DNA of 64,000 nt from Protonemura montana (lineage: Eukaryota > Arthropoda > Insecta > Plecoptera > Nemouridae): contig OX387605.1 of assembly GCA_947568835.1 (NCBI GenBank), positions 11,660,418 to 11,724,417 on the forward strand, in the 5' to 3' direction. Of the stretch, positions 45,101-56,900 are shown in pieces. Made by a program: the position numbers and the translations under genes. The notes below the pieces were generated by a model. That model was given only the letters and a program-made list of their open reading frames with translations, made no database searches and was not told the origin of the DNA. How positions within the stretch are numbered: the stretch's first letter is position 1; every line of letters starts with the position of its first letter.

Positions 45101-45178
45101 TTCCTTATCAAACCCAGTAATTTCTGTCCTTTGACCATAGGATTTAAATCCATCCAATACGATTGACTTTAAATGCAT
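33142..45178 (-). CDS. SMC2: SMC2, condensin core ATPase, 14 exons
   Basis: ATPase of condensin I and II (pairs with SMC4), compacting mitotic chromosomes. Exons (minus): 45178-45011, 44873-44724, 44586-44449, 44297-44088, 43796-43617, 42750-42589, 41574-41302, 38547-38350, 37860-37573, 36275-36100, 35908-35724, 35535-34460, 34333-34124, 33270-33142. Phases join into 1180 aa (human 1197). Residues 1-40 contain [14 protein letters not shown] and the Walker A loop GLNGSGKSN. Then come GRITK, the [21 protein letters not shown] block, the first coiled coil, the hinge (about 510-690), the second coiled coil, the signature [16 protein letters not shown] (about 1083) and Walker B ([13 protein letters not shown]). 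The intron after exon 11 has a GC donor (GCAG|GCAAGT). Several introns hold retroelement debris. The gene looks intact. Confidence 0.96.
33845..34075 (-). repeat. tRNA-related SINE copy in the last SMC2 intron
   Basis: Reverse-orientation relative of the repeat at 190-367. Its tRNA-like part on the minus strand reads AAGTAGCTCAATGGGTTAG (box A) and CGGGGTTCGAGTAAT (box B). It ends about 50 bases from SMC2 exon 13. Confidence 0.75.
37001..37545 (-). mobile_element. Non-LTR reverse transcriptase fragment in SMC2 intron 9
   Basis: On the minus strand, [15 protein letters not shown] and [11 protein letters not shown] (RT catalytic box) are followed in another frame by [16 protein letters not shown], the usual C-terminal region. 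The 5' part is missing and frames shift. It starts within about 30 bases of the 5' splice site at 37572, so the element inserted almost on the exon boundary. Confidence 0.8.
38885..39660 (+). mobile_element. 3' end of a non-LTR retrotransposon in SMC2 intron 7
   Basis: A decayed reverse-transcriptase C-terminal region ([19 protein letters not shown]-like, then [18 protein letters not shown] near the stop) is followed by AATAAA and an ATT-repeat tail (39638-39656). It is antisense to SMC2 and broken by stops and frameshifts. Confidence 0.75.
39661..41301. other. Remainder of SMC2 intron 7
   Basis: Holds four TGACGTCA sites (40444-40533), a (TAAA)n run (about 40721-40736) and recurring GCGGCTT-type text at 39905 and 40888. 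An open frame of 60 codons at 40117-40299 is not recognised. Confidence 0.45.
40444..40533. promoter_or_regulatory. Cluster of four palindromic CRE-like TGACGTCA sites
   Basis: Exact TGACGTCA at 40444-40451, 40455-40462, 40506-40513 and 40526-40533, plus an AACGTCA half-site near 40468. Four 8-bp palindromes within 90 bases is far above chance. The sites match the CREB/ATF consensus. They lie in an intron, so an enhancer, an alternative promoter or the regulatory part of a mobile element are all possible. Confidence 0.65.
41790..42370 (+). mobile_element. Penelope-like retroelement 3' fragment in SMC2 intron 6
   Basis: The frame 41812-42009 contains [19 protein letters not shown] followed by FQLDRAWG. 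This resembles the C-terminal end of Penelope-like GIY-YIG proteins (E-A-x-E-I...N-x-x-R-D-x-x-x-L-x-x-x-W). The downstream 42200-42370 segment, with ACGAAACGTTGGGAAATTTAG, recurs at 55.3 kb. It is 5'-truncated and antisense to SMC2. Confidence 0.65.
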
Positions 45179-45310
45179 TTTAGCAGCCCTCTGTCACAAA
45201 ACGCAGAGTGACAACTATTTGTACCATGTAAAAGTAATCCTTGAATCCAAAGCTTGAATCTGTTAAAGACGCCAAAATCGAGCAGGATGGCTTTGTCAGT
45301 TTTTGGCGCC
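45179..45310 (-). promoter_or_regulatory. SMC2 upstream region with an E2F-like site
   Basis: About 120 bases upstream of the SMC2 start codon is TTTTTGGCGCC (45300-45310), a close match to the E2F consensus TTTSSCGC. Condensin genes are cell-cycle regulated in animals, so the site is plausible, but a single match is weak evidence. Confidence 0.4.
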
Positions 45311-48300
45311 ATACCTTCAGGCGACCTTCACCTCCAGCTGGAAATGAAGTTGCGGGAAAAGGATTTCGTTTCGAAACCTCGAATTTCTACCAGAAAAAAG
45401 GAATAAATTCCGAATGCAAAAAGACCACTCAGGTCCAGATTCTTATTTCTGCTGGCCATCAATTTGAGATAACGGCTTCATTCTCTGCAAAGTAATAGGG
45501 TTATAAGCGAAAATAAAGTCTCATCTTCATAACCATCATCTTTTTCTTTACTGAAACCAAAAGTTATAATTAGACTTGAAACAATTTCTAGACGTCAGAC
45601 AAGTCTCAAAGCATGTCATGATTATAAAACAAACAACATTTTTTAATTCTGACATCGATTTCTTTTCCACTCACTTCGTATTTATTCCATCAGCCTCAAT
45701 ACATAAAGTTTAATTGTAACCAAATGTAATGCATCCCAGCATAATGTTCTATTGGCAAACGGCACCGAAGTGACACCATGGACTACTAAACGGTTTAACA
45801 TATTGCTCTCTTAATATAAGTGTCCAGAAAAAAGATATCTTTCAAAATAAGTGACTTATTCTTAGAACCAAAATCAGTGTTTTTCACAATTGAATTAAAA
45901 TCTTTTCAGCTTTGACTCTCAAGCAATAAGTTTTGTAGTTCGTAAATCATTTCTATTCTTACCAAGAATGTGCCAAGAATTGCTTGTACAACGTTCAAGT
46001 CAGACAAGACTACAAGACCAAAAGATTGGGTATATTCTTTATATATTGAGAAGAGTTGTATACAGAAGAAATAGAGATAAACTTGCCACAAGTTTGATGC
46101 AATTTAAAGTAAACTCTCTGATCATGTTTGAGTAATAACTGAATGCTTGTCCCATTTATTCACCAGAGTGTAGATTTTACCCTTCGTACATATGATTTCA
46201 CTTAAACTTAATCCATGTGCATAATAATGTGATTTCTGTCCCAAGTGGGATTGCATCTTGTCGTAAGACAATCCTTGGAGTACAGACATTTGAAGTTTTG
46301 GTATTATTAAGTTTTCAGCCAAAAAACAGGCCGTCACTTTAGCTGTTTGTATGAGGTGACACATTTTTCTTAATCTAGACCAGATGAACATAAAATGGAA
46401 TCTGATAACTTGCCCAAGAAACATTTTATGGGCAGTCCATGCCAATTTAAGACAGAACACTTAAAAAAATGACACTTGTTCTTTTGCAAGCAACAATCTG
46501 CCTGACCACTGGTGAAATATTTGCCACATTGGGATTCCGAGCCCTTCGTTAACCATCTGCATCTCTGATCTGCCGCTGAACTGGCCCACCTCAAAATCTA
46601 ACCTTTACTTTCGAGCTGCACTTTCTTAAAAATCTACAAACTCGCAAGTTACTTGATAATAATTATGCTGCAGTATGCTTTAGTCACTATTATTAACTAG
46701 CACTGTTTTTTTAAATCCTTTACTTTAAATCTGTTTTTCGAAAATGCACGCCAGGTTGTATAATATCATAGAAAGAATTTAGGTTAAATCTTTTTTCTAT
46801 GATAATTTGGTGCAATGTATTTTTTGTTGCCCAATGCAAAAAGAGGAGCTTTGTTAACATGGCACCATACTGGCTCTAACACAATTCACAGAGCAACTGG
46901 GATTTCTTATCTTGAGGTTCAATTTAACCATTTCTTTCACCTATTCTACCTTATACCATAATTTTGTTTGATCATATGGCATTTCCAGTTTTCAACAAAG
47001 CTCTTATTTACGATCTCATAACATCAGAACTCTACTCACTACGCTTGTAAATCTTAATTAAATGTTATTACTTATTAGTTATGGTTTTTATTATTTTTTG
47101 TGAACGATTCCAGCATCTTTTCTTTGTAAGATTAACAGTTTTTCCATTTTAAACATCTTACTTTCTTCCCATGAATGTGGAAGTGCTGGTTGGGTACATC
47201 AAATCAAAAAGTAGACCCAAATTATTGCATGGTTTTTTTTCCTGCGATGAGAAACTAACAAAATTTCGATACTCTGGGTAGTGCAAGGGCCCTTGATGCC
47301 TTGCCTTGCTTTTGTATCAGGATGTATAGCACAGGTGCTCATCCTTAGATGCTGCCTAGGCAAGCAACGTTAGGCAAACGTGACAACAGAGTGGGAAAAA
47401 GCTCGGTACACTTGCACTAGACGAGCACGGAAAACAACAAAAGACACCGCACAACTGTACAACAAAAACAAAATAAATCAACTTAAGAAGCACACCATTT
47501 TGATTCATTCATTTGGTCCATGTATAACAAATTCCACATGCCACAATGAAATGGTATGCATTAGAATATAACATCATTTCCTCTGAATTTATGCTCAAGA
47601 TTAAGTGAGAAGCATGCAATGCTCAAAAAGTTAAATACAGCATTGCATGCACCTACAGTCTTGCTACGTAAACTAACCTGTTTTCTCTTATTGGTGATTG
47701 ATTGCTTTATCACTACCCAATATTGTAAATCCATTGCCTAACATAACGACTATAAATTTTGTTTTACCTCATTTCTATCTCAAGTTAATAAATGTACCAG
47801 AGGACTGCCGTCGAAATAGTTTTTTACAATTATAATATGCATCGAGATATTTCTTTTGTGATTTCTACTTATTTTGTCCTGCGTATGTATAGCAATGAAG
47901 GTACAGCAACGCTTGCATTCAAAAAATACGAAGTCCTAAGGTACTTTTATCACTAACTATAAATGTGATTTACCCCATAAGACCTGGTCCTTGCGATACC
48001 ATTGTGGCCTTTCAATTTTGAATAAATGGATAGCCAAAGATATGGGTAATCCAATGTAGCGTATGAAAACTTCATTAAAAAAACATCATCAACCTACGCA
48101 TGGGGGGAAAATAGCTATGGCCGTTGAAGACAATATTGGCACAAAGCATATCATTTTTATAATTACTTGTCCATACTAAAAATAAAATGCTCAAGCAATA
48201 ACCCATGTTTTTTATAAGGTCTTACGATTTAAAGGCCAAAAGTTTCACAATTGTCTATTTGACATTTTTCGAGCAGACCAGACCAAACAGATAAAAACCG

Positions 48301-50919
48301 CTTGACTGCACCAACTATCAAAGATTTGAAGAAGACCTCGACACCAACATACACATTTGGCATAAGACCTTCGACATAAACGCATCCACCATCTTCCCTC
48401 TGTATTTGCCTCAGTAAAAAACACAACTGAAATCCTAACTATGAGCCACGAGACGATTCTTTCAAACAAAACTTTGACCAAGATGTTAAAAAGCATGCTG
48501 GACCAAAGCAGAGTATGGCATTTTATTTTATCCTCCTGAACTATGCCATTGAAAAGCATGCACAGGCAAGGAATGAAAACTCTGGCACAGTAATATAGGG
48601 AAATAGGGGTTCAAAATCCCAGCCCTGTTTTCAGATATCGTCCATATATCTTGTATCGAGAGAATAATATTATCTTATTGAATCTTAGCCCTGTCTAAAT
48701 CCAAGGGCTAGGAGGATGAAGCCAAATGCTTGTCCACAGTTCAAGCAGGTCATAACATATCTCTAGATGGCTCTGCCTCACTATTGGGATGAATCAGTAA
48801 ATCTTGTTACTTATTTCTGTCTCGTGAACCGCTTTCGACCACACAATGCAGCTAGGTAATATAACATATTTTTTCCTTTTTTTAGGTGTGCTTATGCTTC
48901 AAAAGATTTTACTGCCCCTCCTGCACTTTTTGAGTGGCTTAAAGCAAAATTAGTTAGATGGCAATTTACTGCCAATTTTCACCAAGCTGTGATCATTTCT
49001 TTAAAAGTCTCCTCGCATTTCCAATAGCATTATCAATGACACCGACCAACAGAAACGCACCCACAATAAATCCTCACTTCACATTTACTCTTACGAGACA
49101 CAACAAAGTCAAGTGCGCGGTAAATATAACAAAACTCTAGCAGTCTCATTAGAGCAAACATACTTCATGCTATTTTTACCATTCGCTGTACTTATCTCTT
49201 GATACATCCACACAATGCAAACATTTTATACGGCATACATACGAAAGCGGCCGCTTAGGTTTTAGTACATCTGGAGATGAATTTCACAAGGCCCTACTAG
49301 CCTTCTATTGTTGCCCTCCCCGGCACTATCCCCACAACACCACAGCTAACACCAACTTTTCACTACCAATGGTTTTGTGGCTCAGAATTTAATGAGTTCC
49401 CCACATTGTCTAACGTGTCCTTGAAAATTTTAACCATCTCCAAAACAATCACAACTAAATAAATAAGTTTCATATACTTAAGCAATTAATTTTTAAATAA
49501 TATGCACCCCAGAAAATGCACATGGGATTCTCGTATTCCCCTGATCAGTGCAAATATTTTTTAGAATAATTTAAAGTGATTTCTATGAAGGGATAAATTG
49601 GTATCCCTTTTAAAAGCAATGCTCTCCATGGAGTATCTGAGATAAGAGCACACTGTTGCATTCTGCATAGATCCATTGCAATTGGATTTTCTTTTTTAAA
49701 GAGATACTCTTAATAGAATGCAAAATTTAAGGGTGCACATTCTTAGTGCATCACTGTGTACAAAATAAACAGGTGTTTTGAAACTCTGACAGAGCAATGC
49801 ACGTTGAGGTGAGTTTCACCAGCCACCTGGTAGCTCTTTTCTTACTCTGCCCTTTCGAGCCAAGAGAAGAGAGAGACGAGCCAAGAGAAGATGAACACTT
49901 CTTTGCTTCCTGTCATAGGGTGGCATAACCTCTATCTCCTGACCACTTTCCTTGCATTGAGCCTGGACAAAACTTAAAATGTCCAGTTCCAATGGCATTC
50001 AGATTTTTTTTTTTAGTACTAATTGAAACTCAAAAGTGGCCAGTTGATAAAACCTAGCATCAGAACAAAGAAATGTCCCCTCATCAGCTTTGATCAAGCC
50101 AAGCAAGTTGCCCCATCTGTTTGCAGCAGGTTGGAGATGGAGACCAGCAAAGAGCACTTAGAGCGTCACCGGGCGCAGGCTATGATTCACCAGCGCACAG
50201 GGTGGGCACCGCACATATCCGGGTGGCTCGGGCACCGAGCGTTGGCATACTGAGTGCCTCCTGAAAATGCCAAGCACATTAAGACTTAGCCATGCTCAGA
50301 GGCCTTGCATTCAAAGACCTAAGGCAGCCATTTGACAGTCCTACCATGGTACTTTGAAATACAATTGGTGGTATTGGTGCAATTGTTGGTGATTGCTGAT
50401 ACTAGGACGTACAGTGGCACTTTAAACAATGCTAGAGTTTGGTGATTACGTGTTACGGAGGTAGCGTAAGTTTTAGTCAAAGATCAAAGTGCAGAAAAGA
50501 AAAAGCAACCAAACCCAAGTCACTGAATAGGGTGCAAATTAACGCTGTCGCTTTAGGTCAAGGTTACTGCTTGGTGCTATGGTGATGCCAGTAAGCCTGG
50601 TGCTACTGTCGTAAAATAGAGTTACAAAATGATCTTAGGTAAGGCCCTAGAACCCAACTGGAAGACAGTTTGTGGATTGTACACTACCAAAGGATGCTGG
50701 AAATTGATTGTAGATGGACGAACTTAGATATAATTGTGCGCTGACTGGTACAAATTGCAGAGAAGGAAGGTTGAAAAATAAGAGAGGATTTGGAAAAATT
50801 ATGATTCTGAGAATCTTAAATCTACCTAACTTTATTTTGCAAGCAATAAAATTTATATTTATGCAATTTAGTAAATAATTCACACAAAGCAAAAAAAAAA
50901 AAAATTATGCCATAATTGT
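45311..50919. other. Gene-poor region between SMC2 and the KIAA0232-like gene
   Basis: No gene, transposase or reverse transcriptase was recognised in about 5.6 kb. Open frames are short and lack family features. The sequence is AT-rich with few simple repeats. It may hold upstream elements of SMC2 and the 3' flank of the neighbour. Confidence 0.45.
50831..50836 (-). terminator. Polyadenylation signal of the KIAA0232-like gene
   Basis: TTTATT (minus-strand AATAAA) lies about 85 bases after the stop codon at 50920, supporting 50920-51215 as the terminal exon. Confidence 0.5.
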
Positions 50920-53900
50920 TCACTTCAGTGCAAGAAACGAAGAGTATGCGAGCATCAGCCTCGCTAAAGATCTCGAGTAGACAGCAACTTTTGAAAGAAA
51001 AATGTCAACAAGAGAAACTGACCGCTTTCTCTCAGTGTGTCGTGGCCAGGGAGCGAGCTCGGGGCCGATGATGAGAGACGAGGGCAACGCGGACAGCAAA
51101 CACGTCGACAGGAATGCATCGACGGAGCGAGCGTGCTGGCGCAACGTCTCACGCCCCACGTCTACGCACTCGGCCGGCGACAGGCACTGCAGCTTCTCCG
51201 CCGACGGCGCGCCGCCTGCAATATGGCACAGACCTCGTCACTTTTGGCACGGTCTGGAGGTGGTGGGTGGGACCAAAGGTGCGTTCTCTCCGTTGCTTAT
51301 TTGGGTAACGATTGAAAAACTGAATTATTAAATAAGGGGCAAGACACCTGGTCACAGCACTGATTTTTAACTTCTAAAGCCTTCGTACCTGGGAATGGTT
51401 GTGACGGTGTGGACACTCCTTTTTCCTAAAGGTTGTCCTTTTAAACAAACCTCGATGAAAAATATCAATGCATGCATTTCAATAGTTGAGATAAGCACAA
51501 ATAGAGATTAATTGAGAGGAAGCCAGTCTCAAACACGAATAGTCTTGTGAGAAATAACAAAATGAAATTTCTGAAAACTTCAAATGATACTTTTAATACT
51601 TAAAAATAACTTAATAATAATAAAACTTCATACTTCATCTCTGGGGACCACCATATTTACTGTGTATATAGAAGTCATTGGTGGGCAACTAAAGACAGTT
51701 GAAAATAAGCGCTTATAAATAACTCAAAAGCATGGCTCAGCTTGACAACACGAAACCTCACCGTCGTCATCGTCGTCATCATCATCCATCCAGCCAATAT
51801 GCGCGGGGCGAGCGCCAGTGTCGTGAAGCCACCCAGAACCAAGGAAGATGTAGCTGAGGTCAGAAAGCAGCTGGTCGCCATCGCGCGACAACTCTTCACG
51901 CAGGCGTCGAGCAGCTGTCGGCCCGCCGCCAGATTGCATCGATGTGGAGGGCTCACGGAGGGCCTCACACTGTCCGCAGGGCGCTTGCCAAATGGCCGCA
52001 AGTCCAGCTGCAGAAAGCAGGTTTACTGATTAGTCTTACCGGCCACACTGCGGCAGCCACCATAGATTTTGCCAAGTGATTTCCAATAAGTAGAGCCACG
52101 ATTATATGGTGATGCGCGAAATCGCGAATTGTTCTTATCTCTTGTTATTCTTACAAATGAGTGCGATTCATTGAATTCCCATCTCAAATATGTAAGAAGC
52201 TCATCGCGACATAACGCGAAATTCACGAAAAATCATCCATAACAACGAAATCAACTATTTTCCGCGAAATCATCGCGAAATGAGCCTTTTCCCATCCAAT
52301 TATGTTAAATTTCAGATAATCGGTTTTTTTTTCATTTTTATCAAACCATATTTCACGGAAAATAAATAAACAAATAAAATAACCTAAATTAAGAGATAAT
52401 GAAGCTATTTCACTGAAATATGTGTATTTTGCGAACTAGCCACTTATTTCCATGCAAAATATTTAAAATGTTTATTTTATCTCTCTAAACACACATTTCC
52501 ATGAATTTGTCATATTCAGGTCTGTTTCTCATCAAATGCTGTCAACATTCCTAAGCTTAGGGGGTAGAAGTAGTGGGGCAAAATGTTTGCAGTAGGAAAC
52601 CATTGCCATTGGTTGGCTGAATCTTCCCCTCCTTGCCATGTGAGCACCAGCACTACATGCATTCAGTCTATATAGAGATTAGCTGGGATTTCAAATTTCA
52701 ATGGGGTGTAATAAATCTTTGACTTTTGAGGATCAAACAAAGCAACTCTTTGTGAGTGATGGGTATATTTTGATGTGTGGAATCTGGAACACCAGACTTG
52801 TCTGGGAGAAAAAAGACAATCTTGCAAAGTATGTTGTTAGTACCAGGCAGTGGGTCTAATTCAAATTCCAATGGATATGAAAATCTCAAACTTCTCATTT
52901 GCAGTTCTGACTTAGCAAACTATTTGGGCCCCAGTGAACAGTGTTGATGCAGAGAGGTTTTTTAGGGAAGCTACCCTTGAAACTTGTTCAATGTTCAGTT
53001 TAACAAGTGGTAGGTGTCGCTCTTACTGCCATACAATGTATTTCATGCTGGCATTTATGTAAAATATTGATTTGTGCTATTAATTTTGTTCCAAGTCCCT
53101 AACAAATACCGATGTTGAGGACCTACACTAAATATTTGCTTTATTGTAATTATTATTGATCACTTCTTTATTAAAGATCCCAGTGCTTACCCTAAATCTT
53201 CATTCCTTTTGAATGTAGATCGCAAAACCCCTTTTTTCTATTTAGCTATAAACGCTAAAATTCAAATAATTAGCACTAAAATTTCGATCAAACTAATGCT
53301 AAAAACACGTTTTTTCTTTTTTTCGTCACCTATGTCTGAAATCTGTTATAGACATGAAATTCTGTACTTTTTCCATAACACCGCCATAACACCGAAATCC
53401 AAAAAGCTTACCACGAAATTATCGAAATCATAACACCGTAAAATCTTGGCTCTACCAATAAGACATTGTCATTGAGATTTAACAGAGACATACAGATGCC
53501 GTGGTATACCCTTAGTTTAAATATCTTTTATTGTACAGTGGTTGCCATCAGCAGTTTGCCCTGATTACAATTTGTGTAACAGTCGACAGCAACAGCATGG
53601 ATATGACAACTCGGCTATTTAGCCCAACAACCACAACTATACTTCAAGAGATAAAAAGTAAAAACAGCTAGATAAAATTCTGTTCAACAACTATCCCCCA
53701 GGGGCCAGTGTAGCTTGTTAGCGTCCTTTCATGCAAGAAATATCCTTAGGGCTAGCTGCACTTACCCTGTGCCCAGGCACCAGCCTGCTCCCATGGCGCG
53801 AGCCGGTCAGCTCGGCAGCTGCAGTCAGCATCGTCCCAGGCAGTGGCATCGCCCGGCACCGACCGTGGCTCCAGGTCCCCGTCCCACTTGCCAGCGTCGT

Positions 53901-56900
53901 CCGGGAAGTAGAAGTCCGGTTCCAGGTCGGTGTCGGGGGCAGCCGCCTCGGTTTGGCAACACTTCTCGTTCACAGACACACGGAACTTGGGCACAAACTC
54001 GGACAGGTCCTCGGCAGAATCGTCACGCCCATAGCGTCCGGCATACGGCTCCTGTACAGGCAAAACGTATCGTTAGGTTGGTTGTTAGACTGAGCTTGTA
54101 CTTTATTTAAGAGCAACGTTTCATTGTTTAGGTTGCACCCCCAGCAATTGCAACTCAATTTGCAACACTTTACAAGTTAAGATCTTGAAAATCTGACCTT
54201 AAAAGCTGACTAGGGTAATAAATCCACTTTGGCTGGATTCTTAGGAATTCAAGTTGAGAGAATTTCATAAGGAATTTTGCTAATATCTGAAGGGTGTTTA
54301 AATACACAATTCAAACCAATGCATGTCGTGATTATTTTTCCTTAAATGAATAAGGGATGCCCTTGCGTATTTGAGTTGGATCCTGGTAGATCTGGGCTCC
54401 AAATTTATTATCAGATTACATTTTGTTTGGCAAATGTACTAGGCTGTAAGTTGTAACCCACCGCACTCGTTTGTATCTTGGCGTGCTGTCCCACTCGCTT
54501 CCCTTCGCACAGTTTTGCTAAATTTTCCCACCTGACTTGACCCCACAACCACGTGCTAGCATCACTACCTCTTTTCCGAGTTGCAAGCTCAGTCAATTTC
54601 TGTCTGTTACAGCGAGCGGAAATATGCTCAAGCCTGGCTCTATTTTGTTGTGATAGCGCAACCAAACATTCTATACCTGGAATCATGCTTAATAGTAAAA
54701 GATGCTCAAGTTTGTGTGTTCTGCAGTCCTTCTATAAGCAATAAAATATGGATGTCAATGTCATAGATGAAAGCAGATAAAAAAACCATGTAGTCCTCTC
54801 CCTCCTCCCATGTGCACAGCCCCAAAAATCACTACCCCAGGGTGGTTAATATTTCTTTAAAATAATCTTAATTCAATCATCCAGCTAGACAAGGATTTGT
54901 AGTGGGAATTGAAAAGAAGGCCACCAAAATATTAAAATAAAATATTAAAACAAAACAAAGAACCTTGACAACCTATCTGTGGTATGTTTTACTCACCTTC
55001 TCCTTGTACTCGCGGTACTTGGCAGGCGGTGCCTCAGACTCGAGCATCAGAGTGCCACTCTGACATCGACGGAAGGCTAGCACCTCAAGGCCGGCAGCGA
55101 TGACAAAAGTCGTGCCGTCTGCATAGCCAGCAGCACCGGCAGTGGCTGCCTCTTCAGACCGGATCGGCTTGAAGTGCGTGCGCGTTGACGTGAGGAGGTC
55201 TTCCTCCACCTGGCCCCACGCAAACATAGTCAGCTTATGAGGTAGAGTGCTGGTTTTTCACTAAGATTAGATGCATTTAAGATTAGATGCATTTTAGATG
55301 CATTTAGGAAGCTTGAACTAGGCAATTGTTATAATTTTATGTGGTTCTTTTGTTATTGGAAAATTGTCAGGACTGCTCTTACCCTTGAAGAAGTAACTAG
55401 TATATGTTACGAAACGTCGGGAAATTTAGTAGCCCTTTACTTAGCATTCAAAACCCATTTCCAATAGTTTTTCACCAAAATTATCCAAGCTTATTGGACC
55501 ACCAATTCTGCTACAAACAAATCCATTGCTGGGCCATGTGAGAGGCATTAATGAAATTTTTATTCATTTTCACTCTTCGACAAGGTACATGGACTTGAAA
55601 TACATGATCGTGCTTGCCGGTTACATGGTGTCCGATTATAAGTTAAGTTTTACTTACAAAAACCAAAATTAAAAACTAAATATAATGGAAAAGAAACAAT
55701 TAAATAATATAGTTTGTTACACCGCACATACCTCTGTCTCTCTGTCAGCCAGGGCTGGATTGATGGCTTCAGGCGGCCGAGGTTCGGGCAACCGAGCGGT
55801 CTCTACGGGCGACAGGTCGTCGTACGCCTTGGGAACCACCTGCAAGCAAGCCACCAAACGGTCAGGTATGTCAGGCCATTGTACAATTCAAGCAGCAGGC
55901 AGCGTAGATCTTTCTAGCGGGCAGCATAGGTTTGTTTTCGGGAGTCCCCTCTTCTCTTCCTAACTTAGCAACACAATTGCAATCTGAATTTTTGAGGTCA
56001 CACACATATGATTTTTTTTTTGCTGTTGAAATAAAACTGGCAAACAGCCAGTGAAACACCCAAAGGCATCCCTAACTTGTTGACTCACCTCAGTGAAGCT
56101 GCTCTCCTGCTTGCTGTGGTTGAGCAGTGCAGCTGCCCAGCTAGGAGCCCATGTCCCTGGGTCCTCCGGCTCTGCCCACACAGCCGAGTGCTCGGACTCA
56201 TCAACGCAAAGACCAGGCTTCTCGGAATCAACCAGCCACGCTCCCTCCACGTTGCCTATGTGATGGATACGATGTTACAAACTTTTTTTGTCAAGATACG
56301 GGTGTCGAAAGCCTGGTAAATGTATGAGGAAAGAGGGAAACACATGTATAAATGGCCAATTACAGAAGATGAAGATGTGGAGTGAAATTGTAGAGATGGG
56401 TTGGGATACCTCTTAAAATCTTTTTAAGTAGGTTGTTTTTATCCTGGTAAGTTGTGTTTCCTTCTTTCGTCTTCTTTATATCTTCTTATCTTTATATCTT
56501 CTTATCTTTATATATCTTTATGTCTTCTTTAATTGTAAAAAAAATTCCCGATTCCGAGGGAATCCCAAGGTACAATACTTCAAGAGTTATTTCACTGTGG
56601 AATGCACTACCATACAACCTCCAGCACATTCTAGAAAGTGTGACGATTTTTAATGAAATCATAAAAAAAGTTAGTTGAGCAACCACTAGGGAAGCATCAT
56701 TATTCATTTGAAAATATCTTACTGTAAAACCTAAATATTTCAAAGTTGTAATGGATAATAAAATACAATTATAAAAGCTTGTTTTATGATAACATGACAG
56801 CTGCATTTCAGCAACGTTATTGACACCATTGCAAACCTCGGCAACTTATGGGGATGTGGACTTTAATTAGAGATATGTGATCCTAGGGAGTAATAACTGA

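Noticed and set aside
49816-50253. Short open frames on both strands near 50 kb
   Set aside because: No splice-compatible neighbours, no family features and ordinary length for random AT-rich sequence.
51002-51331. Plus-strand frames of 64-109 codons
   Set aside because: They are antisense to the last exon of the KIAA0232-like gene, which is GC-rich and low in stops.
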